DNA from: Thermobispora bispora DSM 43833
GTDB lineage: Bacteria > Actinomycetota > Actinomycetes > Streptosporangiales > Streptosporangiaceae
NCBI RefSeq assembly: GCF_000092645.1
Contig: NC_014165.1
Coordinates: 3,844,001-3,908,000, forward strand
Reading direction: 5' to 3'
DNA: 64,000 nt
This document shows positions 1 through 7,749 of this stretch, piece by piece. Position numbers and translations under genes: made by a program. Position 1 is the stretch's first letter. Each line of letters starts with the position of its first letter. Below the pieces are notes generated by a model. The model saw nothing but the letters and a program-made list of their open reading frames with translations. It made no database searches and was not told the origin of the DNA.

Positions 1-120
1 AGCACCCGGCCAGGGCAGGCCGACGGCCCGTACGCACCGCACGGCCGGAGGCCCGCGGTCCGCGCACCGCACGGCCACAGGCCGGCGGTGCGCACACACC
101 ACAAGGCCGGAAGGCCGGCG
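1..120. repeat. Degenerate 30-bp tandem repeat (about 4 units)
   Basis: Four consecutive 30-bp units (1-30, 31-60, 61-90, 91-120) share the pattern CACCGCACGGCC followed by AGGCC and CGGCGGT. The second and third units agree at about 24 of 30 positions. The array may extend left beyond the window. No gene is seen in 1-390. The bases after 120 are plain GC-rich sequence up to the promoter of the next gene. Confidence 0.5.
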
Positions 121-377
121 GCCCGCCGCCGCGCGCCCAGGGTCCGGCCGGAGCCGTCCGGCTCCGGAGGAGAACCGGCTGACCGGCCCCGCACCCCGTG
201 ACCTCACGCCGCGCCCCGGGTCCGCGTGCCACCGTATCCGAGCCCGGAGACTGCTCGGGCCGCACCCCGCCCTCTCGCACGGCCGGCCTGCGGTGACCGC
301 GCCCCGCCACCCGGAACGGCGGCCCCCGGCCACCGCGGCCCCGAGCCTCCGGAAGGCGGCGGCCGGCGGGCGGCGTC

Positions 378-383
378 TAAGCT
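378..383 (+). promoter_or_regulatory. Putative -10 box (TAAGCT) of a leaderless transcript
   Basis: TAAGCT ends 7 nt before the GTG at 391, so transcription would begin at or next to the start codon. No Shine-Dalgarno sequence precedes this GTG. The same box and spacing recur before other genes in the window. Confidence 0.45.
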
Positions 384-390
384 TGCGCAC

Positions 391-624
391 GTGACCCAGC
401 GGCGCCAAGAGGAACTCAAGCCCATCGAGACCCACGACACCGCGACCATCCTGGTCGGCACGGTCCTGTGGGTGATCGCCCTCCTGGCCATGGTGCTGGT
501 GGTCAAGCCGGCCGACCCCCGCCCGGTCTGGACCTGCGTCGCCGGCATCGGGCTCGGCCTCTTCGGCCTCGGCTACGTCCGGATCCGCGACGCCCGCCGC
601 AAGCGGCGCTCGACCGGCGCCTGA
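391..624 (+). CDS. DUF2530 family small membrane protein
   Basis: A 77-residue protein with two predicted transmembrane helices, around residues 20-40 (ILVGTVLWVIALLAMVLVV) and 48-66 (VWTCVAGIGLGLFGLGYVRI), and a basic C-terminal tail (RIRDARRKRR). The short polar N-terminus, the WTC motif and the glycine-rich second helix match the actinobacterial DUF2530 family, whose function is unknown. The GTG at 391 is preferred over an upstream in-frame ATG at 226. The upstream part is Pro/Arg/Ala-rich and unlike the family, and a TAAGCT box sits 7 nt before 391. The gene converges on the large minus-strand ATPase gene that ends 31 bp downstream. Confidence 0.75.
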   Translation: MTQRRQEELKPIETHDTATILVGTVLWVIALLAMVLVVKPADPRPVWTCVAGIGLGLFGLGYVRIRDARRKRRSTGA

Positions 625-655
625 TCGCTCACCACGGCCGGCCGGCGCCGGACGC

Positions 656-3613
656 TCACAGCGACGTCACCGGGTCGAGGTCGGCCTCGGCGAGCAGAAT
701 CGGGACCCGGGCCGGATCGCGGAGCAGGGCGGCGACGGCGAGCCGATCGCCCCATTGACCGGCCGCCCAGGCGAGGCCGCGGGCGAGCCCGTCCACGCCC
801 GAGGCGTGCACGGTCCCCTCGTAGTACCGCCACGGCACCGGCCGCCCGTCGACGAGCAGGCGCTCGTGCTCCACGTAGGTGGCCGGGGCGTCCGGCAGCA
901 GCGAGCGCACCTCGGCGGGCACCGGCCGCTCCACCCCGGTGGAGGTCACCTCGCCGGTGACCACCTCCCCGGCGATGGGCAGGTCGAGCACCTCGGCGAG
1001 CGACTCGGCGAGGTCGAACGGCGCGAGGATGAGCGGCCGGTCCTCGACCAGCGGCAGCAGGTCGGGCGCCTCCACCACGACCGGGCCGTCGGAGACGTCG
1101 GCGACGACCACCGAGCCCTTGCGGATCGCCCGCACCGCGTCCGGCGGGGTGACCCGCTGCGGGTCCACGCCGGCGAGCGCGATCCACAGCGCGCGGAGCT
1201 GGGCCCGGTCCACCTCGGCCTCCGGGTCGGCGAGCCGCTCGAGCAGCTCGTCCGGCCCGCCGTACGAGGCGAGCAGCTCGCCGAGCGACGACCGGACCCC
1301 GATGAGCTTGAGCGCCTCCTCGTCGATGACCGCCGGCGCCTCGCCGTACAGGCCGAACAGCAGGGGGTCGCCCGAGGCGAGCCGCAGCTCGGTGGGGCGC
1401 CTGCCGGCGAGCACCGGGTGCCGCGACAGCCACCACGCCGTGTACGACGGCACGTCCACCGTCTCCCCGCCGGCGAGCACGCGCAGCGGCTGGAGGGCCC
1501 GGCGCAGCGGCGGGCGGGCGAGCAGGGTGAGCGCCGCGGTCCAGTCGGCGATGTACTCCAGGTCGCGCACGGCCATGAACTCCGGGGCGACGGCCGGCAC
1601 GTCGCTCTCGGGCAGCAGCTCGTAGATCGCCTCCAGCCACTCCTCCTCGCCGTCGAGGCCGTGGTCGCACTCGGCCGGGTCGAGCACCACGTCGTGGTCG
1701 TGCACCACGGCGAACCCGTCGAGCACCCCGGCCGCGGTGAGCACCCGGGGGCCGTAGCGCTCCACCAGGTCGGGCGCGGCCACCCCGAACCGCACCTCGG
1801 GGTCGATCATCTTGGCGAGGGCGCCGTCGGCGAGGAGGAGGTCGCCGGCCGCGTACCGCTCGCCGTCCGCGCTGCGGAGCGCGAGATCGGCGAGCCACGG
1901 CGCCTCCCCGGCGGTGAGCCCGGCCGCCTCCACCAGGGTGAGCACGGCCTGCGCCACGGGCTCGGGGTCGGGGCTGTCGAGCGACTCGGCGACCGCGGTC
2001 CGGGTGAGCGGGTCGTCGAGCACGGTGCGCGGGGTCGCCTCGGCCGCGCCGAGCCGGAGCAGCAGCGGGTGGACCGCGTCCGGATGGACGATCCGCAGCC
2101 CGAGCGGCGCGAGCAGCGCCGGGTCGAGCCGCTCCGGCCCCTCGGAGAGCACGAGCGTGCCGCGCGGCCCCCGCACCAGCCGCCCGTCGGCGAGCGGCAC
2201 CGGGATGGCCGCGATCGCCTCCAGGTCGTCGGCCGGGAGCACCTCGTACAGCGACCGCCACCAGGCCGGGTCCTTGTCCCGGACCGCGTCGCCGGAGAGC
2301 ATGTCCACCGCGTCGGCGAGGTCGATCCGCCGGACCCCGAGGGTGGTGAGCGCCGGGTGCCGCGACGGCCAGTCCGCGGGCAGCAGGCCGGGGACGATGC
2401 CGGCGATCTTCTCCAGGAACGCGGCCGGACCGGGCACGGCCTTCGCCTCCCGGCCCGGGACCGGCTCGGGCGCCACGGCCCCGCCCTCCCCGGAGAGCAC
2501 CGGGAGCAGCGGGGTGTCCGGGAGCATCCGGATGATCTCGTGGCGGATGGCCGCGTCGAGCTCGCCCTTGCCGATCAGGGACGGCACGAGGTCGAGGAGC
2601 GCGGGGGTCTTCGGCAGCTCCCGCAAGAGCCGGACGTACGCCTTCGCCGCCTCGCGGGCGAGGAAGTCGGTGAGCGGGCCGGGGGCGACGTGCCGCCGGT
2701 CGGTGGTCATCGGGAAGGTGGCGATCAGCAGCGCCGGCAGGTCGATCGGCTCGTCGCTCGGGGTCGGCGCGTGCAGCACCCGGGGCACATCGCCCGTGCC
2801 GCCGCCCTCCCGCACGGCCCACCGCACCTCCCAGTACGGCCGGGCCCGCTCCTCGGTGGGGCGGTCGGCGAACAGCTCGGCCACCTGCTCGGGGGTGAAC
2901 TCGCCCGAGGCGGTGACCACGCGCCAGCCCTCGGCGGTGATCGTCCGGCACCGCCCGTCGACCTCGATCTCGATGCGCTCGAGCGCGGGCAGGGCGATCG
3001 GCAGGGCCGGGCTCGCCTCGTCGAGCATGCGCCGTACCGCCTGCTCGGCCGCCTCATCGCGGAGGGGCAGCCGGACGACCGTGTCGAAGCCCTCGGGGAC
3101 CTCCAGGTCCTCCACCGGGAACGGCAGGCGGAGCAGGGGGACGTGCCCGTCCCGGCGGGCCAGCTCCTCGGCGAGCTCGGGCCGGGCGGCCACGAGCTCG
3201 GCCGTCTCCGCCCGGGACCAGCGCACCCCGCCGGTGGCCCGCGACATGATCGCCGGGGTGTCGGTGACCGAGACCACGGCGGCGAAGCCGACGCCGAACC
3301 GGCCGGCCGCGCCGATGTCGTCCTTCTTCGCCGAGGCGCGGAGCGTGCACAGGCTCTCCACCCCGGCCGCGTCGAGCGGGGCGCCGACGTTGGCGGCGTA
3401 GAGGACGCCGTCCCGGAGCGTCAGCCGCAGGCGGCCGGGCACCCCGGCGCGGAGCGCGGCGTCCGCGGCGTTCTGGGCGAGCTCCACCACCAGCCGGTCG
3501 CGGTACCCGCCGAGGGCGAAGTCCTCCTCGGCGTTGGCGTCCTCCCGGAACCGGGCGGGCGAGGCCGTCCACGCGTCGAGAACGGTCTGGCGCAGTCGTT
3601 CGGTGTCGAACAT
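656..3613 (-). CDS. Sacsin N-terminal-like HSP90-type ATPase
   Basis: A 985-residue protein whose first 200 or so residues form a Bergerat (GHKL/HSP90-like) ATP-binding domain. The visible motifs are ELAQNAADA near residue 45 (the helix supplying the Mg-binding Asn), NVGAPLDAAGVESL in the place of the ATP-lid loop, and GAAGRFGVGFAAV. This is the arrangement of actinobacterial proteins annotated as sacsin N-terminal ATPase-like. The remaining 780 residues are Leu/Ala/Asp-rich, without transmembrane segments or a recognised domain. A chaperone-like cytoplasmic role is inferred from the ATPase fold only. The start codon lies 2 nt after the stop of the DUF3027 gene, so the two genes are probably co-transcribed and translationally coupled. 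Confidence 0.85.
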   Translation of the reverse strand: MFDTERLRQTVLDAWTASPARFREDANAEEDFALGGYRDRLVVELAQNAADAALRAGVPGRLRLTLRDGVLYAANVGAPLDAAGVESLCTLRASAKKDDIGAAGRFGVGFAAVVSVTDTPAIMSRATGGVRWSRAETAELVAARPELAEELARRDGHVPLLRLPFPVEDLEVPEGFDTVVRLPLRDEAAEQAVRRMLDEASPALPIALPALERIEIEVDGRCRTITAEGWRVVTASGEFTPEQVAELFADRPTEERARPYWEVRWAVREGGGTGDVPRVLHAPTPSDEPIDLPALLIATFPMTTDRRHVAPGPLTDFLAREAAKAYVRLLRELPKTPALLDLVPSLIGKGELDAAIRHEIIRMLPDTPLLPVLSGEGGAVAPEPVPGREAKAVPGPAAFLEKIAGIVPGLLPADWPSRHPALTTLGVRRIDLADAVDMLSGDAVRDKDPAWWRSLYEVLPADDLEAIAAIPVPLADGRLVRGPRGTLVLSEGPERLDPALLAPLGLRIVHPDAVHPLLLRLGAAEATPRTVLDDPLTRTAVAESLDSPDPEPVAQAVLTLVEAAGLTAGEAPWLADLALRSADGERYAAGDLLLADGALAKMIDPEVRFGVAAPDLVERYGPRVLTAAGVLDGFAVVHDHDVVLDPAECDHGLDGEEEWLEAIYELLPESDVPAVAPEFMAVRDLEYIADWTAALTLLARPPLRRALQPLRVLAGGETVDVPSYTAWWLSRHPVLAGRRPTELRLASGDPLLFGLYGEAPAVIDEEALKLIGVRSSLGELLASYGGPDELLERLADPEAEVDRAQLRALWIALAGVDPQRVTPPDAVRAIRKGSVVVADVSDGPVVVEAPDLLPLVEDRPLILAPFDLAESLAEVLDLPIAGEVVTGEVTSTGVERPVPAEVRSLLPDAPATYVEHERLLVDGRPVPWRYYEGTVHASGVDGLARGLAWAAGQWGDRLAVAALLRDPARVPILLAEADLDPVTSL

Positions 3614-3615
3614 GC

Positions 3616-4419
3616 TCAGGAATTGTTCACGGGTTCCGTCGCGGCCTCGGTCTCGCCCTCATCCTCGCCGAAGTCCACCGGCTCGAAGCCGGTGTCGTCG
3701 AGGATCGGCGGCGCCGGCTCCGGGACGGGCGAGGGCAGCTCCGCCTCCGAGTGGGCACCGCACCCGTGGTCGGCGGAGACGACCCGGCCGTCGTCCGGGG
3801 CGTACTCGTTCGCGCACACGCCGAAGAGCTGGCCGAGCGAGCCGGCGAGCGGCCAGTAGAACCCGCAGGTGCCGCACTGTCCCGGGGCCGCCTGGGCGAT
3901 CGGGGCGTTCGGTCCCCCCTGACCGGAGTACCACCGGTCGGCGGCCCGATCCCGGCCGATGGCGGAGAGCACCCGGGCCCGGCCCAGGCCGAACTCGAAG
4001 ACGGACTGCCGGTCGAGCTCCTCGCTCGTCGAGGTGTAGCCGGGGACCAGCCGCTCGTCGTCGGCCTGCGCGGGCAGCAGGTCGCCCACACCGAGATCAC
4101 CGGGACGGAGCCGTTCGTGCCACGGCACCCAGCGCGGGGCGAGCAGCGCGCCCTCCCCCGGCAGCAGCACGGTCTCGCTCACCGTGACGTGCCGCGCCCG
4201 GGCCGCCCGGGCGACCGTGACCGCCCAGCGCCAGCCGCGGTAGGCACGGTTGAGACACTCGAAGTAGTGCGTGACGACGCGGTCGCCCTCGTTGTCGAAG
4301 CCGAGATGCGCACCCACCTCGCCGGGCCCAGCGATCTCCTCCGCGGCCTGGCGGGCCAGATCGGTCGCCGCCACGCACGCCGCGTCGGCTCGGGTGCTTC
4401 GGATTCGGGAACGACTCAC
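3616..4419 (-). CDS. DUF3027 family protein
   Basis: A 267-residue soluble protein of the actinobacterial DUF3027 family, function unknown. Visible family features are the N-terminal DAACVAATDLARQAAEE helix, the segment YRGWRWAVTVARA, the run LLAPRWVPWHERLRPGDLG, and a CGTCGFYWPL segment followed by VCANEYAPDDG and DHGCGAHSE. The last three contain four cysteines and histidines that could bind zinc. The C-terminus is acidic and disordered (EDEGETEAATEP). The gene lies 2 nt upstream of the sacsin-like ATPase gene on the same strand. That coupling suggests that the two products act together, but this is inference. Confidence 0.85.
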   Translation of the reverse strand: MSRSRIRSTRADAACVAATDLARQAAEEIAGPGEVGAHLGFDNEGDRVVTHYFECLNRAYRGWRWAVTVARAARARHVTVSETVLLPGEGALLAPRWVPWHERLRPGDLGVGDLLPAQADDERLVPGYTSTSEELDRQSVFEFGLGRARVLSAIGRDRAADRWYSGQGGPNAPIAQAAPGQCGTCGFYWPLAGSLGQLFGVCANEYAPDDGRVVSADHGCGAHSEAELPSPVPEPAPPILDDTGFEPVDFGEDEGETEAATEPVNNS

Positions 4420-4549
4420 ACTCCATTCTCACCCACTTCACGAGCGGCCCGCACCGTGACCGGGCCGCTCGGAGGGGATCTCATGGAGAGGAGATCGGTG
4501 TCCGGGTGCGCCCGGGCCGGCCGGGGGCGCCGTGGCCCGTCGCCCCCGG

Positions 4550-4945
4550 TCAGCCGTCGAGATCGTCGGCGACCGCGCGCAGCACCACGGCCGCCTTCTT
4601 GGCGAGCGCGGCGTCCGGCTGCCTCCCCTTCTGGTAGAAGGACTGGAGTTCGTCGAGTAGCTTGATCAAGTCCTCGACGATCACCGCCATCTCATCCGGC
4701 TTCTTCCGCTTCAGCCTGCCTCTGGCTCCCCTCGCCAGGGTGGGTGGCTCGATGATCCTTACCGACAAGGCCTGCTGACCACGGCGGCTCTCCGCGATAC
4801 CGAACTCGACTTTCTGTCCGGGTTTCAGCGCGGTCACGCCTTTGGGCAGCACAGAGGAATGCACGAAGACCTCACCGCCGTCATCGCGGGTGAGGAAGCC
4901 GAAACCCTTTTCGGCGTCGTACCACTTGACCTTGCCACTCGGCAC
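4550..4945 (-). CDS. Cold-shock domain protein with C-terminal extension
   Basis: A 131-residue protein. Residues 1-65 are a cold-shock (OB-fold) domain with the RNA-binding motifs GKVKWYDAEKGFGFL (RNP1-like) and VFVHSS (RNP2). Residues 66-131 are a basic linker (RGRLKRKKPDE) and two helices (IVEDLIKLLDELQSFY; AVVLRAVADDLDG). This longer form is common in actinomycetes beside helicase genes. The GTG at 4945 is chosen because homology begins there and GAGG lies about 8 nt upstream. An open frame runs further upstream, but its residues look like untranslated leader. The 155-nt divergent region to the helicase gene holds the promoters of both genes. Confidence 0.88.
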   Translation of the reverse strand: MPSGKVKWYDAEKGFGFLTRDDGGEVFVHSSVLPKGVTALKPGQKVEFGIAESRRGQQALSVRIIEPPTLARGARGRLKRKKPDEMAVIVEDLIKLLDELQSFYQKGRQPDAALAKKAAVVLRAVADDLDG

Positions 4946-5088
4946 AGGGTGACCTCGTTCAGACTGTCGTGAAGGTGATGGATGTAGGTTATGCCCACAG
5001 AGAGGCCACGTGGACCTACTCCGTGGTAGTAAGAGCCTCACATAGTTGAGATCTATTCGCGACTCGGAATCGTTCCCGGAAACGACCA

Positions 5089-5094
5089 TACGAT
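5089..5094 (+). promoter_or_regulatory. Putative -10 box (TACGAT) for a leaderless helicase transcript
   Basis: TACGAT ends 6 nt before the GTG at 5101, and no Shine-Dalgarno sequence is present. Confidence 0.45.
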
Positions 5095-5100
5095 GGACGG

Positions 5101-7674
5101 GTGACGGGCACGGACACGGCCCGCCACTCCGACGGTGCGCGGGAATTCCGGGAATGGCTCCGCAGCGCATCCGATGAGCGGCTGCGCGAGCTCGTCACCG
5201 CGCGCCCCGAACTGATCAGCCCGGTCCCCGCCCATCTCGACGCCCTCGCCGACCGCGCGTGCACCCCGTCCGCGCTCGCCCGCGCCCTGGACCGGCTCGA
5301 CCGCTTCACCCTGGCGGTGCTGGAGACGCTCGTGCTCCTGGGCGGCCGCGCCACCCGGGACGCTCTGCTCACCCCGCTGGCCCGCGCCGCCGGCGGCCTC
5401 GCCGGCGCGGAGACGGTGGGCGCCGCCCTGGACGAGGCCCTGGACCGGCTCCGCGCCCGTGCCCTGCTCTACGACGGCCCTGCGGGCACCGTGCTCGCCG
5501 CGCCGGGGATGGCCGAGGCGGTGGAGCCGCCCGCGGGCCTCGGCCCGCCCGCCGCCGAGGTGGTGCGGCTGCTCCATCCGGAGCAGGTCACCGCGATCCT
5601 GCGCGCGATCGGCCCCGGCGCGGGCGGTGGGGACGCACCCGGGGACACGGCCGGGGGCGCGGGCCCTCCCGGGGACGCGATTCCCGGTGACGCGGACGTT
5701 CCCGGCGGCGCGGTACGGCCCGGCGGCACCGCGGGCTCCGGGGCCGGGCGATCCGGCGCTCCGGGAGCCGGCGGCGCGGGACCGGGCGAGCCGCGGGACC
5801 GGCTCGTGGCGCTGCTCACCGACCCGGCGACGGTCCGCCGGCTGGCCGGTGAGGTCTCGGCGCAGGCCCGGGCCGTGCTCGCCGACCTCGCCTGGGGGCC
5901 CGCCATGCGGCGGCTGCCGGACGCCCGGCGCGCGCTCGGCACCGCGGCGGCCCGCTCGCCTGTGGAGGAGCTGCTCGCCCGCGGCCTGCTCGCCGCGGTG
6001 AGCGACGACACCGTGGTGGTGCCGCGCGAGGTCGCCCTGGTGGTCCGCGGCGACCGGTACCACCGCGACCTGCCCTGCCGCCCGCCCGAGCCGGCCGGCC
6101 GGAGGCGGGACCCGGCCCTCGTCGACCGGACCGCCGCCGGGCAGGCGTTCGCCTTCACCCGCGCGGTGGAGGAGCTGTGCGAGCTCTGGGGCGCCGACCC
6201 GCCCCGGGTGCTGCGCACGGGCGGCCTCGCCGTACGGGATCTGCGGCGGACCGCGCACCTGCTCGACCTGCCCGAGCGGCTCACCACCCTGGTCGTCGAG
6301 GTCGCCTACGCCGCCGGGCTGATCGCGGCCGGGGAGGGCGAGTGGCTGCCGACCGGGTCCTACGACGGATGGCGGGCCGGGGCGGCCGAGCACCGGTGGG
6401 CGGTGCTCGCCACCGCCTGGCTCGGCACGGACCGGGTGCCCGGGCTGGCCGGCGAGCGGGACGAGCGGGACCGCGCGCTCGGCGCCCTCCACCCCGAGCT
6501 GCGCCGGCCCGCGGCCGCCTGGGTGCGGGAGCAGGTGCTCGGCGTGCTCGCCTCGGCCGCCCCGGGGCTCGCCCCCGAGAAGCAGTCCGTGCTCGCCCGG
6601 CTCGCCTGGGAGCGGCCGCGGTTCCGGCCGGCGCTGCGGGAGCGGTACGCCGGGTTCGCCCTGTGGGAGGCCGAGCAGCTCGGGATCACCGGGCTCGGCG
6701 CGCTCTCCGCCCACGGCCGGGCGCTCGCCGGGTCGCCGGCCGACACCGGGCCGGCGGAGCGGCTGCTCGCCCCGCTGCTCCCCGAGCCGGTCGACCACGT
6801 GCTCCTCCAGGCGGACCTCACCGCGGTGGCGCCCGGGCCGCTCACCACCGAGCCGGCGCGCCTGCTCGCCCTCGCCGCCGACGTGGAGTCCAAGGGCGGC
6901 GCCACCGTCTACCGCTTCAGCGAGAAGTCCGTGCTCCGCGCGCTCGACGCCGGCCTGTCCGCCGACGAGCTCACCGCGGCGCTGGAGCGGCACTCGGCCA
7001 CCCCCGTCCCCCAGCCGCTGCGCTACCTCGTGGCCGACGTCGCCCGCAGGCACGGGAGGGTCCGGGTGGGCGCGGCCGCCGCGTACATCAGGTGCGACGA
7101 CCCGGCCGTGCTCGACGAGGTGCTCGCCGACAAACGGGCCGAGGGCCTGCGGCTGCTCCGGCTCGCCCCGACCGTGCTCGTCTCCGCGACACCCCGGGCC
7201 GAGCTGGTCGACGCGCTCCGGGCGATGGGGTGCGCGCCGGTCGCCGAGTCCCTCGAGGGTGACGTGCTCGTGGCGCGGACCGGCGGCCGGCGGACCTGGA
7301 GCCGGCCGGCTCCCCGGGCGGCCGGCTCGGGGCTCGAGCCCGAGGCGGTCGACCCCGGCGTGATCGACGCGGCGGTCCGGGCGCTCCGGGCGGGCGATGA
7401 GGCGCACCGGGCCCGCCGTACCGCGGTGGCCTCGCCGGACGGGGAGCCGCCGCGCTCCCCGGCGGGCGTCACCCTCGGCGTGCTCCGGGAGGCGATCCGG
7501 CGCGGGACGCGGGTGTGGATCGGCTACCTCGACTCCCAGGGCCGGCTCACCAGCCGCATCGTGGTCCCGGCCCGGATCGAGGGCGGGTACCTCACCGCCT
7601 ACGACGAGACCCGGGCCGCCGTGGGCCGGTTCGCGCTGCACCGGATCACCGGGGCCGCCGAGCACGGTGGGTGA
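5101..7674 (+). CDS. XPB/Ssl2-like helicase-associated protein with WYL-like C-terminus
   Basis: An 857-residue protein of the actinobacterial helicase C-terminal-associated family (XPB/Ssl2-like). No Walker A or DEAD/DEAH box is visible, so it is not an active helicase itself. The N-terminal 120 residues resemble winged-helix tandem domains (FREWLRSASDERLRELV, LTPLARAAGGLAGAETV). Residues 175-240 are a Gly/Pro/Ala-rich linker. The central part matches the XPB-like domain (LLQADLTAVAPGPL, FRFSEKSVLRALDAGLSADEL-type segments). The end (VWIGYLDSQGRLTSRIV, YLTAYDETRAAVGRFALHRI) resembles a WYL ligand-sensing fold. It lies 75 bp upstream of a true XPB helicase, probably as one operon, and could be its regulator or DNA-loading partner (inference). 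Confidence 0.82.
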   Translation: MTGTDTARHSDGAREFREWLRSASDERLRELVTARPELISPVPAHLDALADRACTPSALARALDRLDRFTLAVLETLVLLGGRATRDALLTPLARAAGGLAGAETVGAALDEALDRLRARALLYDGPAGTVLAAPGMAEAVEPPAGLGPPAAEVVRLLHPEQVTAILRAIGPGAGGGDAPGDTAGGAGPPGDAIPGDADVPGGAVRPGGTAGSGAGRSGAPGAGGAGPGEPRDRLVALLTDPATVRRLAGEVSAQARAVLADLAWGPAMRRLPDARRALGTAAARSPVEELLARGLLAAVSDDTVVVPREVALVVRGDRYHRDLPCRPPEPAGRRRDPALVDRTAAGQAFAFTRAVEELCELWGADPPRVLRTGGLAVRDLRRTAHLLDLPERLTTLVVEVAYAAGLIAAGEGEWLPTGSYDGWRAGAAEHRWAVLATAWLGTDRVPGLAGERDERDRALGALHPELRRPAAAWVREQVLGVLASAAPGLAPEKQSVLARLAWERPRFRPALRERYAGFALWEAEQLGITGLGALSAHGRALAGSPADTGPAERLLAPLLPEPVDHVLLQADLTAVAPGPLTTEPARLLALAADVESKGGATVYRFSEKSVLRALDAGLSADELTAALERHSATPVPQPLRYLVADVARRHGRVRVGAAAAYIRCDDPAVLDEVLADKRAEGLRLLRLAPTVLVSATPRAELVDALRAMGCAPVAESLEGDVLVARTGGRRTWSRPAPRAAGSGLEPEAVDPGVIDAAVRALRAGDEAHRARRTAVASPDGEPPRSPAGVTLGVLREAIRRGTRVWIGYLDSQGRLTSRIVVPARIEGGYLTAYDETRAAVGRFALHRITGAAEHGG

Positions 7675-7749
7675 CCCGGCCGGTACGGGAGTGATTCCGG
7701 CCGCCCTCGTGTTGGACTCGTGTTGGATGGCCGGAGGAAAGGGGGGACG

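Noticed and set aside
755-3859. Very long plus-strand open frame opposite the sacsin-like gene
   Set aside because: His/Arg/Gly/Pro-rich translation typical of an antisense shadow of a GC-rich gene; the minus-strand frame has clear ATPase motifs.
4946-5170. N-terminal extension of the first cold-shock protein
   Set aside because: The added residues have no cold-shock homology and lie in the promoter region; GTG 4945 has its own SD.
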